Counted from the stretch's first letter, positions 1 through 8,243 are shown. The stretch is 64,000 nucleotides of DNA from Bacillota bacterium (GCA_023411375.1 JAEYOW010000037.1:81691-145690); one strand, 5' to 3'. Translations and numbers: made by a program. Notes: generated by a model not told the origin, from the letters alone.

Positions 1-469
1 TCATCATGAACATATAGATGACCGTCCAAAGCCCGGGAACCAGAAACACCACATATTGGTTGATCCAGTTATAGTAGTTGTAGACCAGGTAGTTGGATAC
101 GATGGTCGCCTGATAAGGAATCATCAGGGCGATCATAAAATACCAGAAAACAACGTTTTTGCCCCTGAACTTCTTTTTAGCGAAGATATAGCCCAGCAGC
201 GCGGCCAAAATAACGCCCGTGATGGTGGGAATGACGCTGATGACCAGCGAGTTCCAAATCCAGCGCATCATGCTTGAGCCCATCTGAAAGATGGAGACGT
301 AGTTTTTGAGCGTATACGATGTAGGAATCCAACTGGTAAGCGAAACGCTGTACCTGTTCTGCGCATCGAACGACCCCAGCAGCATCGCCAGAAACGGAAA
401 CAGCGTAACCACGGCAATGCTGATTGAAACGAGATAGTACAGAATCCTTCGAACCGTTCTTGCCTTCAC
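1..469 (-). CDS. Sugar ABC transporter permease, MalG/UgpE type (3' end beyond window)
   Basis: This is an inner-membrane permease of a carbohydrate importer, the second of two permeases in its operon. About 156 codons are visible and the C-terminal half, with the EAA loop that contacts the ATPase, is outside the window. The chosen start is GTG, 8 nt after GGAAGGAGG; the protein begins VKARTVRRILYYL and has a first membrane segment at roughly residues 8-30, followed by further hydrophobic segments (LVISVIPTITGVILAALLGY and a stretch around IALMIPYQATIVSNYLV). The A-x-x-I-P-Y-Q pattern is usual for MalG-type permeases. It starts 22 nt after the upstream permease, so both are probably on one mRNA. 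The substrate cannot be read from the sequence; a solute-binding protein and possibly an ATPase should lie beyond position 1. Confidence 0.88.
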   Translation of the reverse strand, partial: MKARTVRRILYYLVSISIAVVTLFPFLAMLLGSFDAQNRYSVSLTSWIPTSYTLKNYVSIFQMGSSMMRWIWNSLVISVIPTITGVILAALLGYIFAKKKFRGKNVVFWYFMIALMIPYQATIVSNYLVYNYYNWINQYVVFLVPGLWTVIYMFMM

Positions 470-490
470 TTGGCAACCCTCCTTCCCGCG

Positions 491-1399
491 TTATTCATAA
501 TCCTCCGTTTTAATGCCAAAGTACTGGAATACCGAAATAATTAAGATCAGGATGAAAAGCAGAAAGGCGATTGTGCTGCCGTACCCCATCTGCATATGGA
601 AAAAGCTGGTTCTATACACCTTCATTACAAGCGATTCAACCACATTCATGGGGCCGCCGCTGCCCTTGAATAGCACATAAATAGAATCGAACACCTTGAG
701 CGCGTTGGAGGTGGTGATGATCAGCACATAGGCCGTCATCGGCTTTAACAAAGGGAGCGTGACATGGAAGAACGCGCGCACCGGGGTACAGCCGTCAATC
801 TTAGCCGCCTCCAGCAAATCGCCCGACACTCCCTTAAGCCCTGCGTAAAAATAAACCATTGCCGTACCTGTGCTTTGGAAAATGCCCAACAGCACGGCAG
901 TGATAAGCGCCAGGTTTTTGCCGAACCAGAACTGCGGTTCGGCGCCGACCAGGGCGATCATCTGATTGATAACGCCGTCCGGCTCAGCGGAAAAAAACCA
1001 TTTCCAGATGCTGGCCACCACAACCGCCGAGGTAATCACGGGGAAAAAGTAGATCGTTTTCAGCGCGCCGGTTCCCTTCATTTTGGCGTTAACGATCAGG
1101 GCCAGGCCAAGGCCGATTACCACCGTGGGGATAACGCTCAGCAGCGTATAGTTGATGGATACCTTCAGGGAGTTCCAAACCTCCGGATCGCCCAGCATGC
1201 GCGTCCAGTTGTCCAGACCAATGAAGGTTGTTGATCCCAAAAGGCTCCAGTCGTAAAAGGTGAGCACAAAGCTCATTACCATAGGGATGACGGACGTCGC
1301 CGTATACTGAATCAGGATGGGGATCAGCACGATCCACACAAATCCAAGCGATTTAAACCGCTCTGTTCGTACCGAGCTATGCTTCAAGCCTCTCTGCAC
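491..1399 (-). CDS. Sugar ABC transporter permease, MalF/UgpA type
   Basis: This is a six-helix permease of the CUT1 carbohydrate importer family, partner of the permease downstream. Its EAA loop is clear near the C-terminus (EAAKIDGCTPVRAFFHVTLP), and an N-terminal hydrophobic helix follows the basic start. I place the start at GTG 1399, because AAAGGAG lies 8 nt upstream of it; an in-frame ATG at 1420 adds seven residues but would put that Shine-Dalgarno sequence inside the gene. The length of 302 residues is normal. It is the first gene of a minus-strand transcript starting at a promoter near 1457-1485. The 2-hydroxyacid dehydrogenase, AraC and LacI genes next to it suggest import of a sugar or sugar acid, but that is inference. 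Confidence 0.9.
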   Translation of the reverse strand: MQRGLKHSSVRTERFKSLGFVWIVLIPILIQYTATSVIPMVMSFVLTFYDWSLLGSTTFIGLDNWTRMLGDPEVWNSLKVSINYTLLSVIPTVVIGLGLALIVNAKMKGTGALKTIYFFPVITSAVVVASIWKWFFSAEPDGVINQMIALVGAEPQFWFGKNLALITAVLLGIFQSTGTAMVYFYAGLKGVSGDLLEAAKIDGCTPVRAFFHVTLPLLKPMTAYVLIITTSNALKVFDSIYVLFKGSGGPMNVVESLVMKVYRTSFFHMQMGYGSTIAFLLFILILIISVFQYFGIKTEDYE

Positions 1400-1456
1400 A
1401 GTGATCACTCCTTTTTTCATTCGTTCCCCGTCGGCCTTTCATTCTTTTGTAAGGAC

Positions 1457-1485
1457 AGTATAGCATCATCCGTTCCATGTGTATT
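1457..1485 (-). promoter_or_regulatory. Promoter of the permease operon (AATACA-17-TATACT)
   Basis: Read on the minus strand, AATACA (1480-1485) and TATACT (1457-1462) are separated by exactly 17 bp. The -10 is good and the -35 is poor, as expected for an activator-dependent promoter. The -35 lies in the inverted repeat GTGTA-TT-TACAC. The same AATACA-17-TATACT layout occurs before the dehydrogenase gene at 2822-2850. Confidence 0.55.
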
Positions 1486-1496
1486 TACACAATTTC

Positions 1497-1510
1497 TTGA
1501 AACGTTTGCA
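1497..1510. promoter_or_regulatory. Candidate LacI-family operator (TTGAAACGTTTGCA)
   Basis: This 14-bp site has a central CG and a palindromic AAACGTTT core, the pattern bound by LacI-family regulators. It sits just upstream of the permease -35 box. A LacI-family gene lies 2.5 kb away at 3947, so it is a possible binder. Binding by CcpA is less likely, because several cre positions do not match. Confidence 0.35.
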
Positions 1511-1743
1511 CATAATTATGATTGTTTTCTGTCCATTTTCTATTTACGAAATCCTATATTTTGTTGTATAAGGCAATACTTCTTCCATAATTATCATTTT
1601 TTTGTGCGAATAATTCTTGCGCCGACGAACTGGGACAAGATATAGTTTCGATTCACAGTAATCGTTTTCCTTCATCATTATAAAACAATCATATACGCCT
1701 GTTTTTAAGAGGCGCTTTCACAACTCTAAAGACAAAAACAAAA

Positions 1744-1780
1744 CAGCCTTCACGCTCTGCGGTACGGTGCGTGAAGGCTG
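1744..1780 (-). terminator. Intrinsic terminator after the 2-hydroxyacid dehydrogenase gene
   Basis: A perfect 12-bp stem (CAGCCTTCACGC pairing with GCGTGAAGGCTG) with a 13-nt loop is followed on the minus strand by TTTTGTTTTTGTC. It ends the transcript of the gene that stops at 1792. Confidence 0.85.
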
Positions 1781-1791
1781 CCGATTGTATT

Positions 1792-2784
1792 TTACGCCAT
1801 ATGCTTAAGCATATCCTCCGTTACCTCGCCATCCACGGGCGCCCCCGCCGCGTAGGCCATAATCTGCTCCACAACGCCCTTGCCAATCCGGCCAAGGCCG
1901 TTATTGGTCAGCCCTGCCAGGTGGGGCGAAAAAATAACGTTGGGCAGGCCGCGCAGCGGATTGTCGGCCTCGGGCGGCTCCGGGTCGGTTACGTCGATAC
2001 AGGCATATTGGAGCTTGCCCTTGGACATATGCTCATACAGGTCCTTCTCGTTAAGCAAGCTGCCCCTTGCCGTGTTGATGAGAATCGCGTTATCCTTCAT
2101 TAGCGCCAGGGTTTCGGCACGGAACATGTGATTGGTTTCAGGGATGGACGGCGCATGGATGGATACGACGTCGGCCTGCTTTAAAAGAGGTTCCAGTTCC
2201 ATTTTGACCGCGCCCATTTCCGCTGCCTTTGTAGCGTCCACATAGGGGTCGTACAAAAGTACCTCCACATCAAAATTCTGCATGAGCTTGATATAATGCC
2301 GCCCCGCAAAGCCGGCTCCGATCACGCCGATCTTAAGGTCAAAAAGCTCGCGAATCTGTCCAAAATGCTCGTTCCAACCGCCGTTTGCAATATCCCTGGA
2401 TACCTGCCATAGATTCTTCAGGGAGGCAATGGTCAAGCCAAGCGCCGTTTCCGCAACGCCGCGCCCCAAAACGCGCGCGTTTCCAGCCGTACGCATACCC
2501 AGACCGTATAGCTCGGGATCAAATACCGCCTTTACGCTGCCGCCGGCATGCGCCACAAACCCAAGCTTTGGCGATCCTGCTGTCAGCTCGCGGTTAAGCA
2601 GCGGACATCCCCAGGATGTGACCGCGATATCCGCATTTACCAAAAGGCGCTTAACCTCATCCGGCGTGGCGTCCTCCTCAGAGTCACGCGTAACCACCTC
2701 GCCAAGTCCGCGAAGCTTTTCCAACGCATCCGCCGTAAACATTTGCCGAAGGCGGATGGTATTTTGTAAAAAAACGATTTTCAT
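1792..2784 (-). CDS. D-isomer-specific 2-hydroxyacid dehydrogenase family protein
   Basis: This is a probable cytoplasmic NAD(P)-dependent oxidoreductase that interconverts a 2-keto acid and a D-2-hydroxy acid; the substrate is unknown. The Rossmann motif is GVIGAGFAG in the middle of the protein. The catalytic Arg is in INTARGSLLNEKDL, the Glu in DPEPPEADNPL, and the His in FSPHLAGLT, so all three catalytic residues are present. The start at 2784 (MKIVFLQNT) has AAGGAAGG six bases upstream. The open frame continues 38 codons further upstream, but that part crosses the promoter and I exclude it. The length of 330 residues is normal. It is a single-gene transcript with its own terminator, and its promoter resembles that of the permease operon, so the two are probably co-regulated. 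Confidence 0.88.
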   Translation of the reverse strand: MKIVFLQNTIRLRQMFTADALEKLRGLGEVVTRDSEEDATPDEVKRLLVNADIAVTSWGCPLLNRELTAGSPKLGFVAHAGGSVKAVFDPELYGLGMRTAGNARVLGRGVAETALGLTIASLKNLWQVSRDIANGGWNEHFGQIRELFDLKIGVIGAGFAGRHYIKLMQNFDVEVLLYDPYVDATKAAEMGAVKMELEPLLKQADVVSIHAPSIPETNHMFRAETLALMKDNAILINTARGSLLNEKDLYEHMSKGKLQYACIDVTDPEPPEADNPLRGLPNVIFSPHLAGLTNNGLGRIGKGVVEQIMAYAAGAPVDGEVTEDMLKHMA

Positions 2785-2821
2785 GATCATCCTTCCTTTC
2801 CAAAGCTTGCGCTTTGCTTTC

Positions 2822-2850
2822 AGTATAGAGGGTGGCGCATGCGCTGTATT
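2822..2850 (-). promoter_or_regulatory. Promoter of the 2-hydroxyacid dehydrogenase gene (AATACA-17-TATACT)
   Basis: On the minus strand, AATACA (2845-2850) and TATACT (2822-2827) are 17 bp apart, and both boxes are identical to those of the permease promoter at 1457-1485. The match extends to TAAATACA. A shared activator, perhaps the neighbouring AraC protein, would explain this. Confidence 0.55.
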
Positions 2851-2954
2851 TAGAAAATCGACTTCTGTTTTTGCAGTTTCTTTTCCTTGCATCCGCAAAA
2901 TGAAAATTCACAGCGATTTTCTATGCATTAATATTATTTTCTATATTTATTTAC

Positions 2955-2972
2955 TGAAAATTATCTTTTTCA
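2955..2972. promoter_or_regulatory. Inverted repeat TGAAAA-N6-TTTTCA upstream of the araC promoter
   Basis: This perfect 6-bp inverted repeat with a 6-nt spacer ends 2 bp before the -35 box at 2975. Its position suits an activator or an autoregulator. Which protein binds is unknown. Confidence 0.4.
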
Positions 2973-2974
2973 TA

Positions 2975-3003
2975 TTGACATATATAAAAAGCAATGCTAT
3001 GAT
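2975..3003 (+). promoter_or_regulatory. Strong sigma-A promoter of the araC-lacI-uroD-hydrolase operon
   Basis: TTGACA (2975-2980), a 17-bp spacer and TATGAT (2998-3003) are nearly consensus. The start point should fall near 3010, 58 bp before the AraC start codon, within the operator-like repeat at 3010-3027. Confidence 0.8.
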
Positions 3004-3009
3004 TTTAAT

Positions 3010-3027
3010 ATAGTAAACGTTATCTAT
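3010..3027. promoter_or_regulatory. Candidate LacI-family operator over the transcription start
   Basis: ATAGTAAACGTTATCTAT has a central CG and 14 of 18 symmetric positions. It overlaps the predicted transcription start, the classical place for a repressor. The LacI-type protein encoded at 3947 in this operon is the natural candidate for autoregulation. Confidence 0.4.
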
Positions 3028-3067
3028 GCCCATTTGAATCCTGATGATAACTTTCGGGAGGGAGACT

Positions 3068-3925
3068 ATGGACGCTCGCACCATTTGGGTAGCGGATCAT
3101 CAAACCGAATCCGTAGCGGAACACGCTCACGATTACTATCAGTTGCTTTTTTGCCATACGTCCGGCGGCGTCATCCGTGCGCAGGGCGTCGACTATCCTG
3201 CGTTGGAAAACCATTTGTTTCTGATCAAGCCCATGGTTCCGCACGCCTTTGTCTGCAGCGGACCGCTCAGGCTGATCGAGCTGAAATTTATGCTCGGGCC
3301 GGAGGACGCAAAGGAGCTTGGTCCGCTTTTAGATGGGCTTCCGGTCTGCTTTACCCTGCCGGAAAAAGACGCGGTTCGCTATATGCTTACCGGCATTGTG
3401 CGCGAGGGTTGCGGCAAAAAGCCCTTTTGTAACGCGCGCACCAACGCGCGGCTGCTTTTGTTTCTGACGCACTGTATCCAGGAAATTGTTGAGGTGCCGG
3501 CGGAAGAGCTTCAAACCGCCGATCTGTGTTCCTCCCCCATCGTTGTCTGGGAGCAGCGGGAGGAGGAGGATTTTCAACGTCTGCACTGCTATATCGAGGA
3601 AAATCTTGAAAAGCGGATCACCCTTCAGGATCTTTCTCAGGTGGTGCACTTTAACAAGGCGCATATTATCGAGGTTTTTAAAAACCTGATGGGAACCACG
3701 CCCGTGCAGTACATCAACCGTATGCGCCTGCGCAAGGCCAAGGAGCTTTTAGCCACCACGGATAAGTCCATCACCGAAATTGCGATGACGGCGGGCTTTC
3801 AGAGTATTCATTATTTCAGCCGTTACTTTAAGGAAAAAGAACGGATATCTCCCCTTTTGTACCGCGAACGCCATCAGCAGCGCGCCGCCGAGGATATTGG
3901 CGCAAGTTCCGCGCTGCGACAATAA
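3068..3925 (+). CDS. AraC family transcriptional regulator with N-terminal cupin
   Basis: This 285-residue DNA-binding regulator has an N-terminal AraC-type cupin (WVADHQTESVAEHAHDYYQL, with a His-containing strand) and a C-terminal double helix-turn-helix. The second helix-turn-helix has the family signature (ITEIAMTAGFQSIHYFSRYF, then KERISPLLYR). The start at 3068 (MDARTIW) is preceded by GGGAGG six bases upstream, so an ATG at 3044 is rejected. It is the first gene of the operon with the LacI-type regulator, and stops 21 nt before it. It probably activates the poor -35 promoters of the neighbouring permease and dehydrogenase genes (inference). Confidence 0.9.
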   Translation: MDARTIWVADHQTESVAEHAHDYYQLLFCHTSGGVIRAQGVDYPALENHLFLIKPMVPHAFVCSGPLRLIELKFMLGPEDAKELGPLLDGLPVCFTLPEKDAVRYMLTGIVREGCGKKPFCNARTNARLLLFLTHCIQEIVEVPAEELQTADLCSSPIVVWEQREEEDFQRLHCYIEENLEKRITLQDLSQVVHFNKAHIIEVFKNLMGTTPVQYINRMRLRKAKELLATTDKSITEIAMTAGFQSIHYFSRYFKEKERISPLLYRERHQQRAAEDIGASSALRQ

Positions 3926-3946
3926 AATCAAAGGAGGAACTTCTCC

Positions 3947-5020
3947 ATGGCAAAGCATGCGACCATTCATGACGTCGCCAAGCTCAGCAACGTATCGGTC
4001 GCCTCCGTGTCGCGCGCTTTATGCGGCGGTAACTATCCCGTCAGCGATGCGACGCGCAAACGCGTGCTGGATGCCGCCCGGCAGCTCAACTACACGCCCA
4101 ACGCCGCCAGCAAAGCGCTGAAAACGCGCTGTACCCACGAGATTGGCGTTATTATCCCCAATATTACCAATCCCTGTTATGCGCAGCTGGTCAAGGGTAT
4201 TCAGGACGCGGCCATTCAACGGCAATATCATGTGCTTTTGTACAACTCCTATCGAAATCCCGCGCAGGAGGCCAAAAACATCGATATGCTGCTGCAAAAA
4301 CGGGTGGACGGCATTTTGCTGGCCAGCATCAACCCCGATTCGGCCCCCATCGTCAAGGCTATGGGGCTGGATTGCCGCGTTATCACCATGGAACAGGACC
4401 TCAGCCTTCCCTGTATCCACGTCGGCTATGATTACTATCGCGGCGGCTGGCTGGCAACCCGTCACCTGATCGAGCATGGGCATCGGCGGATTGGCTTCAT
4501 TGGCGCGCCGCTGGACCGTCCGAGCCGGGTGCAGATGCTGTCCGCCTACCGTCATTGCCTGAAGGACGCCGGGCTTTCGGAGCGGCCGGAGGATATCATT
4601 TTATCCGACAGCGAGGAGGAAGGCGAGGGCATCTACGAGGTGAACAACGGCGCCCGCGCGGCGGAGCTGTTCAGCCAGATGCGGGAGCGCCCCACCGGTT
4701 ATGTATGCTTGAACGACATGACAGCCCTGGGTACAATTAACGCCTTTCGCAAGCATGGACTGAAAGTGCCGCGCGACCTGTCCATCGTTGGTTTTGATAA
4801 CATTCCCTATGGTGAGCTGGCCTATCCGGGGCTAACGACCGTCGACCAGCACGCCGGTGAAATGGGCGCGATGGCCGTGCGCCTGCTGGTGGAACAGATC
4901 GAGCAGCCGGACATCGTTCAGTATGCAGTGAAGCTGACCCCTAACCTGATTCAGCGCCAGAGCGTGCGCACACTCTCCAGCCAGACAAAAGAAAGGGAGC
5001 ACGAACATGACCCCGCGTGA
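3947..5020 (+). CDS. LacI family transcriptional regulator
   Basis: This 357-residue repressor has an N-terminal LacI helix-turn-helix (ATIHDVAKLSNVSVASVSRA at residues 4-23) and hinge (LNYTPNAASKALKT), followed by a type I periplasmic-binding-protein-like sensor domain (GVIIPNITNPCYAQLVKGIQ; HRRIGFIGAP; SIVGFDNIPYGELAYPGLTT). AAAGGAGG lies upstream of the start. The last 14 nt overlap the next gene, implying translational coupling. Two regulators in one operon, AraC then LacI, point to layered control of the catabolic genes. The effector is unknown. Confidence 0.93.
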   Translation: MAKHATIHDVAKLSNVSVASVSRALCGGNYPVSDATRKRVLDAARQLNYTPNAASKALKTRCTHEIGVIIPNITNPCYAQLVKGIQDAAIQRQYHVLLYNSYRNPAQEAKNIDMLLQKRVDGILLASINPDSAPIVKAMGLDCRVITMEQDLSLPCIHVGYDYYRGGWLATRHLIEHGHRRIGFIGAPLDRPSRVQMLSAYRHCLKDAGLSERPEDIILSDSEEEGEGIYEVNNGARAAELFSQMRERPTGYVCLNDMTALGTINAFRKHGLKVPRDLSIVGFDNIPYGELAYPGLTTVDQHAGEMGAMAVRLLVEQIEQPDIVQYAVKLTPNLIQRQSVRTLSSQTKEREHEHDPA

Positions 5021-6086
5021 ACAAATTATAGCGGTGCTTCGCGGCGAACAGCCGGACATCATCCCCAGCTACCGCGAATGCCCAATGGACGTGACTGTTT
5101 TCGACGGCCTTTTACCCGAACTTACAGGCGACATGGTAAAAGACCAGCTTGCCTTTGCGAAGTTTTTTGATAATTGCGTGTGCGATATTAACGTCAACGG
5201 CCAGGGAATTGGGCTTACCGTGGAGGAAATCAGCCGCACCCCCGACGAATACATCTACCGCTTTGAAACGGGCGCCGTTTGGCGCGAATCGTATGAACCG
5301 GTGTTTTGCCGTGAGGCTCTGTCCTACCCTATTAATTCCCCTGAGGACGCGCTCTCCTTCAAAATGCCCGACGCACGCTTGCCGGGCAGGTTTGTCCATG
5401 ATGAGCTTATCGCCGCCGTCAACGCCTTCCATGACGCGGGTTATTTTGTGGAAGCCGACGCGATGGGCGCATGGTACGGTACCTACTACTTTTTAACAAG
5501 CTTTGAAAATATACTTATGTGGATGGCCGTGGAACCGGATGCGGCTCATGCCGTGTTTGACATGACCTCAAAATTCTCGTTGGATTCCGCGCGTCAGTTG
5601 CTTGAGGCCGGGGTGGATTGTATTGCCACCGCCTCGGACCTGGGTTCGGGGAACGGTTTGCTCTTTTCGCGTGACATGTTCGCGGAATATGTGCTGCCCT
5701 GGCTGCGCGAGCTGGCCTGCCTTTGCCATTCCTACGGGGCGTACCTTCATCTGCACAGCCATGGTCATATAGAGGCCCTGATGGATGATATCGTGGGCGC
5801 GGGCGTGGATATCATCAACCCTATCGGGCCTTCGGATCATAACGATCTAAACATGTTCAAGAAAAAATGGGGAGACAAAATCACTATTTACGGCGGTATT
5901 GATACAAAAATTCACCAGATGACCGACGAGCAGATGGCCGAACATATCCGGCAGGTGGTCCAGACCGGCCGCGTAGGCGGACGCTTCTTTCCCCGTACAG
6001 AAAGCGGCATTCCCATGATGCCCCTGGATAAAACGCGCCGCTATATTGAGCTGCTGCAAAAGGAGCGCCGCCATGGCTATTGTTAA
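5007..6086 (+). CDS. Uroporphyrinogen decarboxylase (URO-D) family protein, methyltransferase-like
   Basis: This 359-residue protein is of the URO-D superfamily, which includes haem-pathway HemE and the MtaA/CmuA-type corrinoid methyltransferases. Visible family features include the start (MTPREQIIAVLRGEQPDIIP), GSGNGLLFSRDMFAEYVLPW, LHLHSHGHIEALMDDIVGAG and INPIGPSDHNDLNMFKKKWG. The haem genes are absent here and HemE's N-terminal Arg motifs are not evident, so a catabolic methyl-transfer role is more likely than haem synthesis. The start is preceded by GAAAGGGAG and overlaps lacI by 14 nt; the end overlaps the hydrolase by 14 nt. The chemistry is not known: many such genes sit in sugar or aromatic degradation clusters without an assigned reaction. 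Confidence 0.82.
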   Translation: MTPREQIIAVLRGEQPDIIPSYRECPMDVTVFDGLLPELTGDMVKDQLAFAKFFDNCVCDINVNGQGIGLTVEEISRTPDEYIYRFETGAVWRESYEPVFCREALSYPINSPEDALSFKMPDARLPGRFVHDELIAAVNAFHDAGYFVEADAMGAWYGTYYFLTSFENILMWMAVEPDAAHAVFDMTSKFSLDSARQLLEAGVDCIATASDLGSGNGLLFSRDMFAEYVLPWLRELACLCHSYGAYLHLHSHGHIEALMDDIVGAGVDIINPIGPSDHNDLNMFKKKWGDKITIYGGIDTKIHQMTDEQMAEHIRQVVQTGRVGGRFFPRTESGIPMMPLDKTRRYIELLQKERRHGYC

Positions 6087-7116
6087 AGACCTCCCTTTTC
6101 CGCAAAGCGTCGTAGCCCACTCCGCGCTCAAGCACCTTCAGGCCAAGGTGCAGACCGTGTGCCGGAGTTTTCCCAAACGTTTTGACACGCTTGAGCAATG
6201 GCTTGACTACCGGGAGCGAACCGTTTCATTATTGCAAAGGCTTCTTCCCATATGGGAGCTTCCCGAGTTTCCGGCATATTCCAACGTAACCTCCCTGCCG
6301 CTGGGGAAGGACCTGACGCTGGAAGCGCTGGATGTGCAGTTCGAAGATTCCTTTTACATTCCCGTGCACCTCTACCGTCCGCGCGAAAGCAACGGACCGC
6401 TCCCGGCGGTGCTGGTTTGCCCCGGATACGGCTGCTCTACCCACTCCTCCGACACGGCGGACATCTGCATCGCGCTGGCAAAGCATGGCATGATCGCCGT
6501 TTCGCTGGATTACGACGGAGGCGGAGAACGTGCAGACCGTCCCGATTTTGAAACGGATATCAACAATGTAACCGCCGTGGCCGGTCTGATTGGCATCAGC
6601 AACGTAGGTTTACGCGTAATGAACAATCTGGCCGTGCTCCATTACCTGAAAGGACGGCCTGATGTGGACGCGTCGCGCATCGGTATTACCGGCCTGTGCC
6701 AAGGCAGCATCGTTACATGGTTCACTGCCGCCGTATGCGAGGATTTCCGCGCCGTTGCCCCACTTTGCGGAGGCACCACGTACGAGGCCGTCGCGCTGGA
6801 TTATTGTAACCGGCAGGGCGGCTGGAGCGGAACAAGCCCATATGTGCCCGGTCTGCTGCTTGAGACTGATATGCAGTTTGTCGCCGCCTGCATTGCGCCG
6901 CGCCCGCTGCTATGCCAGAACAACATCGTCGATCTGCACTGGCCCTATGCGGGGCTGGAAAGCATCCGCGAACTGTGCGAAAACGTATACGCTCTTTATC
7001 CTGGCGGCGTGAAGCCCGGCTTTGCGCTGGAGCACGCGGCGCACGCGTTCTGTGAACCCTTCATCGGGAATATTGTGGCCTTTTTGAGCGGGCAGCTCGG
7101 GGCCGCCTGCGTGTAA
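6073..7116 (+). CDS. Alpha/beta hydrolase with a dienelactone-hydrolase-like Cys nucleophile
   Basis: This is a 347-residue cytoplasmic hydrolase. A central strand and oxyanion region (LPAVLVCPGYGCSTHSSDTA) are followed by the nucleophile elbow ITGLCQGSIVTWF, in which Cys takes the place of the usual Ser, as in dienelactone hydrolases (G-x-C-x-G). The C-terminal His is in ALEHAAHAF. The start at 6073 follows AAAAGGAG; the open frame from 6046 lies inside the upstream gene. It overlaps the URO-D-like gene by 14 nt and is followed by a strong terminator, so it closes the operon. Acetyl-xylan-esterase-like proteins also have this architecture, so the substrate may be a lactone or an ester of the imported compound. 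Confidence 0.83.
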   Translation: MAIVKDLPFPQSVVAHSALKHLQAKVQTVCRSFPKRFDTLEQWLDYRERTVSLLQRLLPIWELPEFPAYSNVTSLPLGKDLTLEALDVQFEDSFYIPVHLYRPRESNGPLPAVLVCPGYGCSTHSSDTADICIALAKHGMIAVSLDYDGGGERADRPDFETDINNVTAVAGLIGISNVGLRVMNNLAVLHYLKGRPDVDASRIGITGLCQGSIVTWFTAAVCEDFRAVAPLCGGTTYEAVALDYCNRQGGWSGTSPYVPGLLLETDMQFVAACIAPRPLLCQNNIVDLHWPYAGLESIRELCENVYALYPGGVKPGFALEHAAHAFCEPFIGNIVAFLSGQLGAACV

Positions 7117-7127
7117 CACGTCCGTCA

Positions 7128-7170
7128 AAAACGTGGGATGCGGCATAGCTTTTGCCGCATTCCACGTTTT
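7128..7170 (+). terminator. Intrinsic terminator of the araC-lacI-uroD-hydrolase operon
   Basis: An 18-bp stem with one wobble pair (AAAACGTGGGATGCGGCA against TGCCGCATTCCACGTTTT) is followed by TCGCTTTTTTCGG. It lies 11 nt after the hydrolase stop codon. Confidence 0.88.
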
Positions 7171-7228
7171 TCGCTTTTTTCGGGGCGTTTTAAGCTTTTA
7201 CCGTTTTCGTAAACGGTTCTCAGCCGGT

Positions 7229-8107
7229 TTATTTCTTTTCCACCGCGAGCCAGATTTCGCAGGTATAGTTGGGGTTTGTCACATCATCCGAGGGATATGC
7301 CTCAAAGTCCGCACCGCCGCGGGGCTGATACTCGCTGGCGGGGAAAAATTCGCCGCAAATCTGCTGATAAAGCGTGCGGATTGCCTCCGGCATCTTACCG
7401 ACGCAGGAAAACACAACGTAGGTGTGGGCGGGAATTTCCTCCACAGTCAGGCCGGCGTCGGTAACGGGCGCTCCGTTGTAATGGGCGCCGATGGCGTAGG
7501 GATACTCGGCCTCACGGGCATCCTTGCCAAAACTGACGCCTGCGATGCAGCCGGGAAAGATATTATTTTCAGGGATATACTTGCAAAGCGCCTCGATAGT
7601 TCCATCCTCAATGCATGCCTGCCAGAAGGGGGCGATCTCCTGCTCCGTCAACTCTTGCTTGCCGGAAACCCGCTTCTTCTTGCAGATCATCCGGAACGCT
7701 TCTTTGGTTTCAATTCTGTAGTTCACCATGTTTCCTCCGTCCAAAGTCAATTTTACGGAAAGCGGAGAAAAGGATTTGAGCACATGGCCGCCGCGCCGCG
7801 CCTGCGAGGGAGATACCCCGTGAAACCGGGTGAAAGCGCGGCCGAAGCTCTCCGGCGTATCATACCCATACTTAAACGCGGCGTCGATCACTCGAATGCT
7901 CGTCGACGCAAGCTCTTTTCCCGCAAGGGAAAGCCGGCGCATTCGAATGTAATCGCCCAACGTAAAGCCACAAAGGATGCTGAAAACCCGCTGAAAATGA
8001 AAGCTGGACGAATAGGCCTGCTTTGCCGCAGCTTCATAGTCGATGGGTTCCGTAATATGGGCCTCCACATAATCCACGGCTCTCTGAATTCCAGTGATCC
8101 AGTCCAT
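7229..8107 (-). CDS. AraC family regulator with GyrI-like effector-binding domain
   Basis: This 292-residue protein has an N-terminal AraC/XylS double helix-turn-helix (residues about 1-105, with YSSSFHFQRVFSILCGFTLG and FKYGYDTPESFGRAFTRFHG) and a C-terminal GyrI/AraC_E_bind domain (about 125-292, with YVVFSCVGKMPEAIRTLYQQ and EIWLAVEKK). This layout is that of Rob/SoxS-type and BmrR-like regulators, which sense bulky hydrophobic compounds. GGAGGGG lies upstream of the start. It is not in an operon, and the preceding operon converges on it. The target genes are not evident from the neighbourhood. Confidence 0.88.
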   Translation of the reverse strand: MDWITGIQRAVDYVEAHITEPIDYEAAAKQAYSSSFHFQRVFSILCGFTLGDYIRMRRLSLAGKELASTSIRVIDAAFKYGYDTPESFGRAFTRFHGVSPSQARRGGHVLKSFSPLSVKLTLDGGNMVNYRIETKEAFRMICKKKRVSGKQELTEQEIAPFWQACIEDGTIEALCKYIPENNIFPGCIAGVSFGKDAREAEYPYAIGAHYNGAPVTDAGLTVEEIPAHTYVVFSCVGKMPEAIRTLYQQICGEFFPASEYQPRGGADFEAYPSDDVTNPNYTCEIWLAVEKK

Positions 8108-8243
8108 CGCTTCGCTCCCCTCCGTATGCGTCCATGATAGAGGAAACCGTTCCCTGTTTCATGACTTTCCGTGCGGCATGATGTCTACCCGCATTTTATC
8201 CATTCGTCTGAAACCATGTATCTTTTATTACTCGTAACAGCAT

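Noticed and set aside
177..476. Minus-strand open frame of 99 codons at the left edge
   Set aside because: It is out of frame with the MalG-type permease, whose GTG start at 469 has a strong ribosome site and a continuous membrane-protein reading.
7133..8137. Long plus-strand open frame of 334 codons opposite the AraC/GyrI gene
   Set aside because: It is antisense to a convincing regulator gene, begins in a terminator and shows no domain.
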